The notes under the pieces: model-generated
The model's input: only the letters and a program-made list of their open reading frames with translations
Database searches by the model: none
What the model was told of the DNA's origin: nothing
Position numbers and translations under genes: made by a program
Assembly (NCBI GenBank): GCA_029338675.1
Contig: JAQYAV010000126.1
Span: forward strand, 1-64,000
Source: Lachnospiraceae bacterium
GTDB lineage: Bacteria > Bacillota > Clostridia > Lachnospirales > Lachnospiraceae
Direction: 5' to 3'
Length of the DNA stretch: 64,000 nt
Part shown: piece after piece, positions 54,901 to 63,087 of the stretch
Layout: every line of letters begins with the position of its first letter
Numbering within the stretch: the stretch's first letter is position 1

Positions 54901-55336
54901 TTCCTTCACAGCTCATTGCTGCAACAGCTACAGGCATCATAGATGGATTAAGCTTAAGGATAATTGGCGTTCCCACCTTATCATCCCAATACCCGCTAAT
55001 AAGGTTTATTTTCTGTAAAATATCAACACTTACTGTATCCATATTCGCATCATTATTGAACTCAATAATTATTGTTGATGCATTTGAGCTGGAAACTGAT
55101 TGAATATTCTTCACGTTATCGAGAGTTGCAAGAGTCTGCTCCATAGGTCGTGATATAACAGTCTCAACCTTTTCTGGGGTAGCTCCAGGATATGTTGTCA
55201 TAACAACAATGTATGGCAAATCGATATTTGGTAATAGATCAGGTGTCATCTTTGTATAAGACACAAATCCTAGAATAATTACCATGATTACAACCATAAA
55301 TACTGTTAGTGGTTTTCTAACACTAAACCTAGACAT
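51932..55336 (-). CDS. RND family efflux transporter (AcrB/SwrC-like)
   Basis: A 1134-residue RND exporter with 12 membrane segments. It opens with the HAE1-type start SRFSVRKPLTVFMVVIMVII, with MTTYPGATPEKVETVISRPM and later GMLVDNSVVVIENIYRLR in TM4, where the second acidic residue of the E. coli proton relay is Asn, as in Gram-positive homologues. The second half ends with GIIVNNGIVLVDYINQLR and GLIYATVLTLFIVPILYDIM. Between about residues 190 and 295 a Met/Ala/Glu-rich helical insert interrupts the porter region. No membrane-fusion or outer-membrane gene is adjacent, as expected for a single-membrane cell. It overlaps the TetR gene by 8 bp. Confidence 0.93.
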   Translation of the reverse strand: MSRFSVRKPLTVFMVVIMVIILGFVSYTKMTPDLLPNIDLPYIVVMTTYPGATPEKVETVISRPMEQTLATLDNVKNIQSVSSSNASTIIIEFNNDANMDTVSVDILQKINLISGYWDDKVGTPIILKLNPSMMPVAVAAMSCEGMDQREMSTFADEILLNKLEGTEGVASITTTGLLESKINVVITQKKIDEANKKIRDAIDAQMKAAMETANEGMDPEMLAQMMTVDQAMGMGIDLTNLSMQEAMEKGVNVMTLTAEEAASKGLLVIAEELKAIEEQKNAAAGDMDQIYDKADLNNIITMDMISGLVQAQNFAMPEGYVEQDGVSYLVSVGDEIASLEEIENLIIMDMGMEGVDPVYLKDVAEVTFIDNKADIYAKINGQDAVVCAFSKQSDYATAKTSKNLSKKFKELEEEYEGLKFELLMDQGDYIYMVIDSIIQSLLQAAIFSVIILFLFLKDWKPTLITLLSIPVSVVFAFVIMYFSGVTLNMISMSGLAISVGMLVDNSVVVIENIYRLRSKGLSPVKAAVSGATQVGGAIAASTLTTVCVFAPIIFVEGLTRQIFTDLALTLTYSLGASLIIALTLVPAMASGMLKKNIEKKHKLFDKFVNGYKSLLKWNLKFKPIVIILVVALLGFSVYAVLRRGFIFMPDMNMPQISVSVELDKDATFEDVKNMTDEVLERIQNIEGIKTIGATAGGSGGMSLMGSSNSNTSTIYILLEEGTDVSSKDVSDKVMELCSDLDCKVDASSSAMGGMDSITGNGVSLYLYGDDADDLMTASEKVAEELKKLEGTDEVSSGIEDTDPELHITVDKEKAMKEGLTVAQVYSAISSKMSNEKSAGDITFDDDKFECIVTGKEEIAKTPSDIRNMVIKVTAMDGTEKELKVSDIATIEDKKALVSINRKNQKRYLNVTATIAEGYNVTKINDEAEKILEGIELPKGVTYEFSGETETIMESMVQLLEMLLLGLVLVYMIMVAQFQSLKSPFIIMFTIPLAFTGGFLALFLTGNELSIVAMLGLIMLCGIIVNNGIVLVDYINQLRAEGMSKKEAIIEAGATRIRPILMTSITTILGLAVMVLGIGNTAQGAELMQPLVIVCIGGLIYATVLTLFIVPILYDIMNGEKMRIVKDEDLEIIEE

Positions 55337-55949
55337 TTGGGTTTTCCTCCTTTATTACACCATATTTTATTATTTCTAGTCTACGCTTTGTTTTTTTGAT
55401 TATTTCTTCCTTTTTATTCATATTAATAAAAATTTCCATAACGGAATTCCATAGTAACATGGCTAGCAGATATTCTACATCCCTATATTCCTCTATACTA
55501 TTAATATTAAGATTACTCTTATCTACCATATTGTATAGCTGTTCTTCATATTCGATTCCGCGATGTTGAATTTTCTTCATAAAATGTACATTTTCCCTTA
55601 AACATTGAAATACATTTCTTATTAATGTGCAATTTTGCCCCTGCTCGCCCATTTCTGCAAATTTGCTAATTACAAGAAAAACCGTCTTAAAAGCGTCCCC
55701 ATCAACAGACTTCAAGGTCTCAGCTATTATTTCATATAACTGTTCCTGAAAATCCTCCATCATATAGGAAAGCAAATCGTCTAAATTCGCAAAATACTGA
55801 TAAAAGCTTCCCCTTGGAATATCCGCCCTCTGGATTATCTTGTTAATCGAAATCTGATCATACAAAACCCTTCCCATCTCCTCATGAGCAGCATGTATAA
55901 TCCTCTTTCTCTTTTCATCTGGCAAATTAAAAAAACGTTCTGTAGGCAC
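55329..55949 (-). CDS. TetR family repressor of the RND exporter
   Basis: About 206 residues from a GTG at 55949 with GGAGGTGAG seven bases upstream; earlier in-frame codons lack a site. The helix-turn-helix is ISINKIIQRADIPRGSFYQY followed by FANLDDLLSYM. The stop overlaps the RND start by 8 bp, so both are on one transcript. Its promoter contains two TGACA-N3-TGTCA dyads (56041-56077) that should be its own operators, so the repressor would control itself and the exporter. The inducer is unknown. Confidence 0.92.
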   Translation of the reverse strand: MPTERFFNLPDEKRKRIIHAAHEEMGRVLYDQISINKIIQRADIPRGSFYQYFANLDDLLSYMMEDFQEQLYEIIAETLKSVDGDAFKTVFLVISKFAEMGEQGQNCTLIRNVFQCLRENVHFMKKIQHRGIEYEEQLYNMVDKSNLNINSIEEYRDVEYLLAMLLWNSVMEIFINMNKKEEIIKKTKRRLEIIKYGVIKEENPNV

Positions 55950-56040
55950 CTTCTCACCTCCAAACAAAATAATTAACTTACACTAAAAAATCACCTATCG
56001 CCACACATACATAGGTACATATTCCTGCACCTGCGAAATG

Positions 56041-56085
56041 TGACAGCTTGTCATCTATAATACTTGACAGGTTGTCATCTGTCAA
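56041..56085 (-). promoter_or_regulatory. TetR-RND promoter with two operator dyads
   Basis: On the minus strand, TTGACA (56080-56085), 17 bp, TATTAT (56057-56062). Two copies of TGACA-N3-TGTCA lie at 56065-56077 (inside the spacer) and 56041-56053 (just past the -10 box, at the transcription start). A repressor bound to both would block the promoter completely. Confidence 0.85.
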
Positions 56086-56323
56086 TACAATTTCTCACTA
56101 TTAAAATGTCTTTTTTCTCCCCACAATTGCTCTTTATACTCGACACCTATAGAATTATAATTCTTATTATTAATTCTATTATTACAAATATATTTATTGT
56201 TTTGGGGTTATATTTTAGATTTTATAAGGATTTATTTTGCTGGATTGCCAGCTCTACAGATTAATATAAAATTCCGAATAAAGAAATGTATAAAGATTTA
56301 TAGTACAAAAGTATATTGTTCCT

Positions 56324-56364
56324 TTCAGGAAAATATCCTTCCTTAAGAAGGATATCTCCCTGAA
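56324..56364. other. 40-bp hairpin after the esterase gene
   Basis: Nested stems TTCAGG/CCTGAA and ATATCCTT/AAGGATAT form one long hairpin without T-runs on either side. It lies in the 3' region of the esterase gene ending at 56406. It could stabilise the mRNA end or be a repeat fragment. The rest of 55950-56405 has the TetR operators and no gene. Confidence 0.5.
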
Positions 56365-56405
56365 GTAAACCACATTAATATACGCCTTCTAACAGCTTAA
56401 ATTGC

Positions 56406-58010
56406 CTATATATTTTCATTTGTAAACTGTGAAATAAACTGCCACGCATGGTCACATGTATGATATCTACATTCATGTTGTTGTCCACTTATACTTGCAA
56501 AAACAGTTCTACAAATTCCGTCCTCACTATCAAAATAATTCATAGTCAATGTACTTTGTCTTGTCTCATCATAAGAAGTCTCTACTCTATCAGCCTTTGG
56601 TCCCCAAATCTTATCGTCCCAGTTATCCTTATCCTCAAAACTAAGGTTAAAATCAGCCTTTAATTTATTAACCTTTGCAGCATAAATAACTCGCTGTTGT
56701 GCTGTTTTTGTTTGGCAAGGTAACTCAGGAAGTGGTGAATCCTCTCCACCTGAATAAAAAATTGGTACAGGATGCTCCAAATTAAGTCTTCCACTTTTAG
56801 ACATGCGAAGTGGATGCTCGCCTGTTGGGAACAATGCGCTTGCCGGAGCAAAGCCAGCAAATATCTCTGGGCATTCCTCAATAATCTCCCAAGTCTTTCC
56901 ACTCCCCATTGAAAATCCTGTTACATAAATTCGTTTTTCATCAACGTTATATCTTTTCTTAATATCCTCAACAATCTGAAGCACCTCTGTTGCAGTAATG
57001 TCCAAATGATTATCAACAGATGCAAAAAGGAATCCATATTTGTTAGCAACTCTATACCACTCTGGAATGTATGTAAAATACATAGAAGAGTCACCACCGC
57101 CGTGGAAGCCTAATACTAACGGAGCAGGACCATTATCAAATGCATCTTTATTGTAATATGTAAAATATCCTGCTTTGTGCTCTGGGACGCCCTTATACTG
57201 ACCTGGATTATCAGGTGATGTCTTAAGTATTACGCTGCATACATCCTCCTTCATGCCAAGCTCGTCAAAATCCGGCTCAAGGTTAATAGCTCCACACCAC
57301 TGTAAATATTTGCGTACAAAATTCTTAAAGTCAGAAATATAATCTGCTTCCTTTTTAATCAAAAGATTGCTACAGCCTTCAAATGCCTTATTAATCTCAT
57401 CCGAATTGCCAACACTTAATATACCTATATCTTTTCGTAAGATGTTAGGCGTAACGCTAAGTCCTTCCATAGAGCACATTGCTGGAGTAATATCTCCAGG
57501 TCCCCACAAATACTCGCCCTCTATCTTTTTAAGCAAATTATTTGCAACATAGTCAGCAGATTTACCATAGCTATATATATCCGCTCTAAACAATGCTCCT
57601 CGAATAAAATATCCTTCAAATTTTCCAGTGAAAAAGTCTGTAAACTTAACAATTCCATCTTCATATTCTGGAAACATTTTAACCTCTTTAATTATAGAAG
57701 CATAAAATTTCTCAGTAGCATTGTCCCATCCACCTTCACATGTTGGATATACAAATAAAACAGTTGAATCATAGCTAGAAGCAATATCCCTTAATCCTGT
57801 GGTTTTTGCAAATGCAATAGCCTCCTCAATACTTCTTCTCTCCTCTTCAAACACTAGCAAAAGCGGTTGTCTGTAAGTGTAATTATTCACTGCACCATCT
57901 ATTGTTGTAACTGGCACATACGCCTTCAAATAAAAATCCTCATATTCATATTCAAAATACTTATCGCCATCCTCCAGCTTAATTACATTTGGTCTTTCAA
58001 TTATACCCAT
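56406..58010 (-). CDS. alpha/beta-hydrolase, PHB-depolymerase/feruloyl-esterase-like
   Basis: A 534-residue protein. The first ~280 residues are a separate domain with no recognised motif. The C-terminal half is an alpha/beta-hydrolase: oxyanion segment [26 protein letters not shown], nucleophile elbow [14 protein letters not shown] (Ser about 371), and possible catalytic His near the end ([16 protein letters not shown]). The fold resembles esterase LpqC/feruloyl-esterase proteins that release ester groups from plant polysaccharides. There is no signal peptide. The PHB and feruloyl alternatives cannot be separated by sequence. A GGGGGAAAATG context precedes the start. Confidence 0.78.
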   Translation of the reverse strand: MGIIERPNVIKLEDGDKYFEYEYEDFYLKAYVPVTTIDGAVNNYTYRQPLLLVFEEERRSIEEAIAFAKTTGLRDIASSYDSTVLFVYPTCEGGWDNATEKFYASIIKEVKMFPEYEDGIVKFTDFFTGKFEGYFIRGALFRADIYSYGKSADYVANNLLKKIEGEYLWGPGDITPAMCSMEGLSVTPNILRKDIGILSVGNSDEINKAFEGCSNLLIKKEADYISDFKNFVRKYLQWCGAINLEPDFDELGMKEDVCSVILKTSPDNPGQYKGVPEHKAGYFTYYNKDAFDNGPAPLVLGFHGGGDSSMYFTYIPEWYRVANKYGFLFASVDNHLDITATEVLQIVEDIKKRYNVDEKRIYVTGFSMGSGKTWEIIEECPEIFAGFAPASALFPTGEHPLRMSKSGRLNLEHPVPIFYSGGEDSPLPELPCQTKTAQQRVIYAAKVNKLKADFNLSFEDKDNWDDKIWGPKADRVETSYDETRQSTLTMNYFDSEDGICRTVFASISGQQHECRYHTCDHAWQFISQFTNENI

Positions 58011-58114
58011 TTTCCCCCTCCTAAAATATAGTTATTTCGCTATTTGCTATAGTTGTTTATATTCTAAAATCTATACCTTTCCCCATTTTTTCAATATATG
58101 CTAAGCGTTCCAAA

Positions 58115-58146
58115 GGGACACTCTTCGTGACAAAAGAAACGTCCCC
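58115..58146. repeat. REP-like palindromic sequence
   Basis: GGGACACTCTTCGTGACAAA and AGAAACGTCCCC are imperfect arms of a small palindrome just after the stop of the diguanylate cyclase at 58150. The GGGGACGTTTCTTTTGTCAC core resembles small palindromic repeats I know from other Firmicutes chromosomes, often mobilised by REP-associated transposases. None is in this window. Confidence 0.4.
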
Positions 58147-58149
58147 AAA

Positions 58150-59814
58150 TCACTTCATCTTGGCTTTGTTCTCATACATACGGGCATCGGCGAGCTTTAA
58201 TCCTTTTCGAATCGTGCAGCCTCCATTTTCCTTATATGTGCTTGCTCCATATGCAGTACTCATATTCCAGCCTTCATTTTCCTTGTTCAGTTCTTCTAAT
58301 TCTTTCTGTAATTTTATAATATCTTCCTTTACATTCATTGATTGTGTATTCTCATAGATAACAACAAACTCATCGCCACCTATTCGACTTACCAGCTTAG
58401 CGTTTTCAAAGACTTTAGTCAAAGCCTGACTAAATGCTTGCAGGTATTTATCGCCTTCTTCATGCCCTAAAGAATCATTAATGTCCTTAAGATTATTTAA
58501 ATCGAACTCAATTATTCCATACTCTGAATTATTTTTGTCGATTTTATCCATTTCCTCTTCACAAGCACGACGATTAGCAATATTAGTTAGCGGATCAATA
58601 TATGCAAGGCGCATTAACGTCTTTTCCTCTGCCTGTCTGTACATAGAAACACTAACCTGATTCATTAAATTAACAATCATGGATAAAACGAATATTAACG
58701 CACCAATACATCCAAAGCCCTTAAAACCAGCCTTTGCAAATGCAGGTATATACTTTTCAACATAGAAACGTAGTAAATCAAATACAATAAAGAACAATAC
58801 AATAATTATTCCACCCAGCAATACAATATTGCTTGCTTTTTTGTGAATCATATCTGATATAACATTTCCGAAAATAAATGCTACAATTACAACCATATGG
58901 ATATGCAATAATTTTAGAGTTGCAGGGAAATGCACAAGCCCAGTTGCTTGTCCAATAAATGAAACAAGTATAAGTGCCGATGTGCTAAGCTCTAATATTG
59001 TATATATTATTCTGCGAAGCTTAGAGCCTCCAGTATTGTCATCTCTAAAATATACAAGCATAAACAGGGTTGCCAGCTGAAGACCACTAAATTCCAAATA
59101 TACCTTTGTAACTAGGTTATCTGTAAAAATAAATAATAAATTGAAGTTTGCAAATGCCCACAAACCAATGCTTAACGAAAACATTGCAACACTAAACAGC
59201 TTAAGAAATTTCTTTTTAGCAAAAGCAATAAACAGTGTTGCCATCAACAATACAATACCTAATGTAATCAAAAAGTTTGTAACAACTAGTCCGACTCCAT
59301 TCGCCCTAAGATAATCTTTTCTAACATTCTTACCATTACAAATTCTTGGAACATCAACAGTTGAAAAAGCATCATCCTCTGTTACATGCAATTCTATACA
59401 AAGCTTACGTTTCTTATCACCTTTTGGTAACGGAATATAATGATAGCCATAACCCAAAACCTTACCTGCATCGTTAAGTTCATGTCCATAAGTATATATA
59501 AGCTCTCCATCTAAATATACATCTACAACAGAATGTACTGAAAACAACTCAAGGTCTGGTGATTCAATATCATATTGGGGCAGTATTGTTTCCATATAAA
59601 CAACATCGCCTTTGTTTGCCAATCCCATAGAGGAATCTTTTAAGTAATCAAACAAAAGCTCCTTTTCATTGTGTGTAACCGTCCAGCCCTCATTTAACTG
59701 TATATAATTATTGGTATCTAAATCAGCACCACCTGATGTCACAATAAGAACTATCATGACGATACCAAATAATGCCAAAAAAATAAGTTCATACCATTCG
59801 ATTTTTTTATTCAT
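58150..59814 (-). CDS. membrane diguanylate cyclase (7TM plus GGDEF)
   Basis: A 554-residue protein with an N-terminal membrane segment (about 11-28), an extracytoplasmic domain of about 160 residues with a carbohydrate-binding-like look (YLDGELIYTYG, YHYIPLPKGDKK), and about seven membrane segments (about 180-380). The C-terminal GGDEF domain has DPLTNIANRR and SRIGGDEFVVIYEN. This is the 7TMR-DISM layout: an outer sensor controls cyclic di-GMP synthesis. The GGDEF core is intact. No RxxD inhibitory site precedes it. It differs clearly from the truncated cyclase at 9887-10678. Confidence 0.9.
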   Translation of the reverse strand: MNKKIEWYELIFLALFGIVMIVLIVTSGGADLDTNNYIQLNEGWTVTHNEKELLFDYLKDSSMGLANKGDVVYMETILPQYDIESPDLELFSVHSVVDVYLDGELIYTYGHELNDAGKVLGYGYHYIPLPKGDKKRKLCIELHVTEDDAFSTVDVPRICNGKNVRKDYLRANGVGLVVTNFLITLGIVLLMATLFIAFAKKKFLKLFSVAMFSLSIGLWAFANFNLLFIFTDNLVTKVYLEFSGLQLATLFMLVYFRDDNTGGSKLRRIIYTILELSTSALILVSFIGQATGLVHFPATLKLLHIHMVVIVAFIFGNVISDMIHKKASNIVLLGGIIIVLFFIVFDLLRFYVEKYIPAFAKAGFKGFGCIGALIFVLSMIVNLMNQVSVSMYRQAEEKTLMRLAYIDPLTNIANRRACEEEMDKIDKNNSEYGIIEFDLNNLKDINDSLGHEEGDKYLQAFSQALTKVFENAKLVSRIGGDEFVVIYENTQSMNVKEDIIKLQKELEELNKENEGWNMSTAYGASTYKENGGCTIRKGLKLADARMYENKAKMK

Positions 59815-59904
59815 ATAAAACCCTCACAGTAATATAATCTTATACCCCAAGCTTCAAGTATTCCTTAGCATGCTTTCTGCAGAATAGGCATCAGCTTTGC
59901 TTGC

Positions 59905-61071
59905 TTACTTAACAAATGCTTTATCCACGTGAATCACACAATTATAATTATCCTTATATTCTTTTACTTTGGACTTAATTATTTTAGTTACCTCCTCATC
60001 GGACAAAGAATACCCATGTGGAACAACAATATCGAAAATCAAATTAGAATGAGTCGATCCCTTTACCATTCTAAAATCATGGAAATATACATCGCCCTCA
60101 AGTTCTTTAACAATTTGAGTTACTTTTTCTTTTGCTTTGTTTATCTCTTCGTCATCATCAACAATTGGATCCATATGTATTATCGGCTCACAATTTAATT
60201 CTTCTCGTAAAGAAAACTCTATTCTGTCAATCAAATCATGTAATTCTAATATATCCTCCTTATAAGGTACCTCCGCATGAAGACTTATCATTAATCTTCC
60301 CGGACCATAGTCATGTACTACAAGATCATGTATTCCAATTATTCGCTCATCACATCTTACAAGCTTTTCTATCTCCTCAACAAGCTCAGGCTTAGGTGGC
60401 TGACCAAGTAAAGGATTAACAGTATCCTTCATAGCTGAAATACCAGCAAGTAATATTAATCCCCCAACAAACAATCCACAATATCCATCTATTGGAACGC
60501 TCCATAAATGTGCCACAATTGCAGAAATCAAAACTACTGTTGTCGAAAACGTATCTGACAAGCTATCCTTTGCAGTAGCAGTCATTGTTGCACTCTCTAT
60601 CTTCTTGCCAATGTTATTGTTGTAAAAGAACATATATATTTTTACTATAATTGACGCAACAAGAATCAATACAACAGTAATACTAAACTCTGGTAATTCT
60701 GGATGTATTATTTTATCAATAGAACTTTTAATAAGCTCATATGCCATTAATAAAATAAGCACTGCAACAAATAACCCCGAAATATATTCTATTCTACCAT
60801 GTCCAAATGGATGCTCTGGGTCTGGCTTACGTCCAGAAAGTTTAAATCCAATCATTGATATAAAAGAGCTTCCTGCATCTGAAAGATTATTAAATGCGTC
60901 TGCAGTAATAGAAATTGCTCCTGAGAGCATTCCCGCAATAAGCTTTCCCACAAATAATATAAAATTCAAGAAAATACCAACAGCTCCACAAAGAATGCCA
61001 TATTTTTCTCTCACATTGTTTTCCTTATAATTATTGGATTTTATAAAAAGTTTTGCCAATAAGGTTACCAT
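59905..61071 (-). CDS. cation diffusion facilitator family transporter
   Basis: A 388-residue efflux protein for Zn2+, Mn2+, Fe2+ or similar, driven by proton exchange. It has six membrane segments. The metal site is visible as ITADAFNNLSDAG (Asp58 and Asp65, TM2) and KDSLSDTFSTT (two Asp, TM5), with the HPFGHGRIEYISG loop between TM2 and TM3. A cytoplasmic tail of about 190 residues, longer than in YiiP, follows (LVVHDYGPGRLMISLHAEVP). Substrate specificity cannot be read. It forms a single-gene unit. Confidence 0.93.
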   Translation of the reverse strand: MVTLLAKLFIKSNNYKENNVREKYGILCGAVGIFLNFILFVGKLIAGMLSGAISITADAFNNLSDAGSSFISMIGFKLSGRKPDPEHPFGHGRIEYISGLFVAVLILLMAYELIKSSIDKIIHPELPEFSITVVLILVASIIVKIYMFFYNNNIGKKIESATMTATAKDSLSDTFSTTVVLISAIVAHLWSVPIDGYCGLFVGGLILLAGISAMKDTVNPLLGQPPKPELVEEIEKLVRCDERIIGIHDLVVHDYGPGRLMISLHAEVPYKEDILELHDLIDRIEFSLREELNCEPIIHMDPIVDDDEEINKAKEKVTQIVKELEGDVYFHDFRMVKGSTHSNLIFDIVVPHGYSLSDEEVTKIIKSKVKEYKDNYNCVIHVDKAFVK

Positions 61072-61263
61072 GTTTACATTTTTCTCCTGTATATCTATTT
61101 TAATAATTCATTTTACTGTGAAAAACTGCAATGCATTAAACTTTCACCCTCTATAACATAAAGTATATAACAATTATCTTTTTTTGGCTACTATAACCCA
61201 TAATATAAAACCCATTAAATTTAATCGATAACCAAATATTTAATATTACTAGCCGTTATACAT

Positions 61264-63087
61264 TTATACTTCAATATATGCTCCAGCCTGTACCTTCCAC
61301 ATCTGCGCATATTTTCCGTTTTTGTTTAATAAATCCTGGTGACTTCCCTGTTCAACAATCTTTCCATTTTCAAGCATAATGATTCTGTCCGCAAGTCTTG
61401 TTGTAGAAAGTCTATGAGATATAAATATTACTGACTTATCCTTTGTTGCTTCCATCATCGCATGATTAAGCTGGTATTCAGCTATTGGATCTAACGCACT
61501 TGACGGCTCATCCAAAATCATCAGTCCTGCATTCTTATAGAACACTCTTGCAATTGCAAGCTTCTGACTCTCACCACCAGATAAGTTTATTCCATTCTTA
61601 TGGAATTCTGTTGTAAGCTGAGTATCAAGTCCGTCAGGAAGCCTGTTTATACGATCAAGCAATCCACTATCCAAAAGAGCCTGTTTAATTTGCTCTTCAT
61701 TGCCCGATTCCTCAACATCAAGAATTACATTTTCCTTTATATTTCCACCAAATATCTGGAAATCCTGAAAAACTGTTCCAATAGAATTACGGTATTTCTT
61801 AACATCGTATTTTTTAATATTTATACCATCAGCCAAAATCTCACCAGAGTTCACGTCATATAGTCTCATTAACAGCTTAACAAGTGTAGTTTTTCCTGCA
61901 CCATTGTAACCAACTAATGCAATCTTTTCCCCTTTCTTGATGTGAAGATTTACATCCTTAAGAAGCATTTCTGCCCCCTCTTTATATGCAAATGAAACGT
62001 TTTTAAGCTCCATTTCCTTTGCCTTATCCTCTGGAGTAAGACCTTCCTCAGAAGTAATCTTTGGTTCATAATCAAGGAATAGTCTGATTTTACTTACGTA
62101 AAGACTTGTCTCACTTGCAAATGGATACACATCTGTGAAGATTCTCATACTTTTCTTTAATCTTCCAAAGGAATTATACAATATTACAACTGTACTAAAG
62201 GACAAGGTTTTTCTAACTGCTGCCTGGAATACAAGATATGATATATAAAGTACATCTCCAAACATATTATTACTTATATAACCGCTCATGAATCCGAGAA
62301 AAAACTTACTCTTAGCATATTTTTTCTCTACCTCATACACCTCATCATTCGCCTTTTCAAAACGCTCAAACAATATATTTGATACATCAGGATTAAGTCT
62401 TATTTCTTTTGCGTAATCATTTAAATAAAATATTCTCTTAACATAATCTCTTTTTCTAGAGAAAGGTAAGCTTTCTATTTTTACTAAAAAATTCCTCTTG
62501 TTATATAACTGATTAAAAATAAAGGAAAGCACAAAGGATGTTGCTACAAATAATATTGACACCTTATCCTTCATTAAGAAATAAATACCTGTCGAAATAA
62601 ATACTGTTATTCCAGCCAAAGTCTCCTGAACAAACTTAATACCTCGGTCTATCTGCTTATCTACCTCTGAAATAGCCATAACCTGATCATTGTAGAAATC
62701 AGGATTATCATAACAAGCAAGATCTAATTCCTTTGCCTTTTCATAGAGCATAAGCTTTATTTTCTGCTTGATTTTTGGTTTTTCCTTTTCATTTATGTAA
62801 TTACCTACGATTACTGTGAAAACCATTCCAAGTGTTATACATGCTGCCAACAATAAAATAACTGATGCTACCTTCTTAAAAGGATAGTTATATTCTGCTG
62901 CTTCAAGTACATATCCAATACCTACAGTATGTTCAAAGAATATAGACACCTGATTTCTAATTGCATCTAATGACATAAAAATCACAAAGGATGGTGATGC
63001 AGAAAACATTAATTTTAATAAAAATAAATTATTTCTGAATACCTCTTTTGCTGTTTGTTTCGTCTTTTTCTTGTCTTCTTTTCTCAC
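61264..63087 (-). CDS. ABC transporter, fused permease/ATP-binding half-transporter
   Basis: A 607-residue half-transporter paralogous to the protein at 226-2031, matching it from the membrane half (ACYDNPDFYND against ECYDNPDYYND) to the end (MWKVQAGAYI against MWKVQAGAYM). ATPase motifs are Walker A GYNGAGKTT, Q-loop FQDFQ, signature LSGGESQK, Walker B LMILDEPSSALDP and FISHRLSTTR. It starts with GTG at 63087, with GGAGGTG upstream, and overlaps the partner stop by 4 bp. The pair probably forms a heterodimeric exporter. Substrate unknown. Confidence 0.9.
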   Translation of the reverse strand: MRKEDKKKTKQTAKEVFRNNLFLLKLMFSASPSFVIFMSLDAIRNQVSIFFEHTVGIGYVLEAAEYNYPFKKVASVILLLAACITLGMVFTVIVGNYINEKEKPKIKQKIKLMLYEKAKELDLACYDNPDFYNDQVMAISEVDKQIDRGIKFVQETLAGITVFISTGIYFLMKDKVSILFVATSFVLSFIFNQLYNKRNFLVKIESLPFSRKRDYVKRIFYLNDYAKEIRLNPDVSNILFERFEKANDEVYEVEKKYAKSKFFLGFMSGYISNNMFGDVLYISYLVFQAAVRKTLSFSTVVILYNSFGRLKKSMRIFTDVYPFASETSLYVSKIRLFLDYEPKITSEEGLTPEDKAKEMELKNVSFAYKEGAEMLLKDVNLHIKKGEKIALVGYNGAGKTTLVKLLMRLYDVNSGEILADGINIKKYDVKKYRNSIGTVFQDFQIFGGNIKENVILDVEESGNEEQIKQALLDSGLLDRINRLPDGLDTQLTTEFHKNGINLSGGESQKLAIARVFYKNAGLMILDEPSSALDPIAEYQLNHAMMEATKDKSVIFISHRLSTTRLADRIIMLENGKIVEQGSHQDLLNKNGKYAQMWKVQAGAYIEV

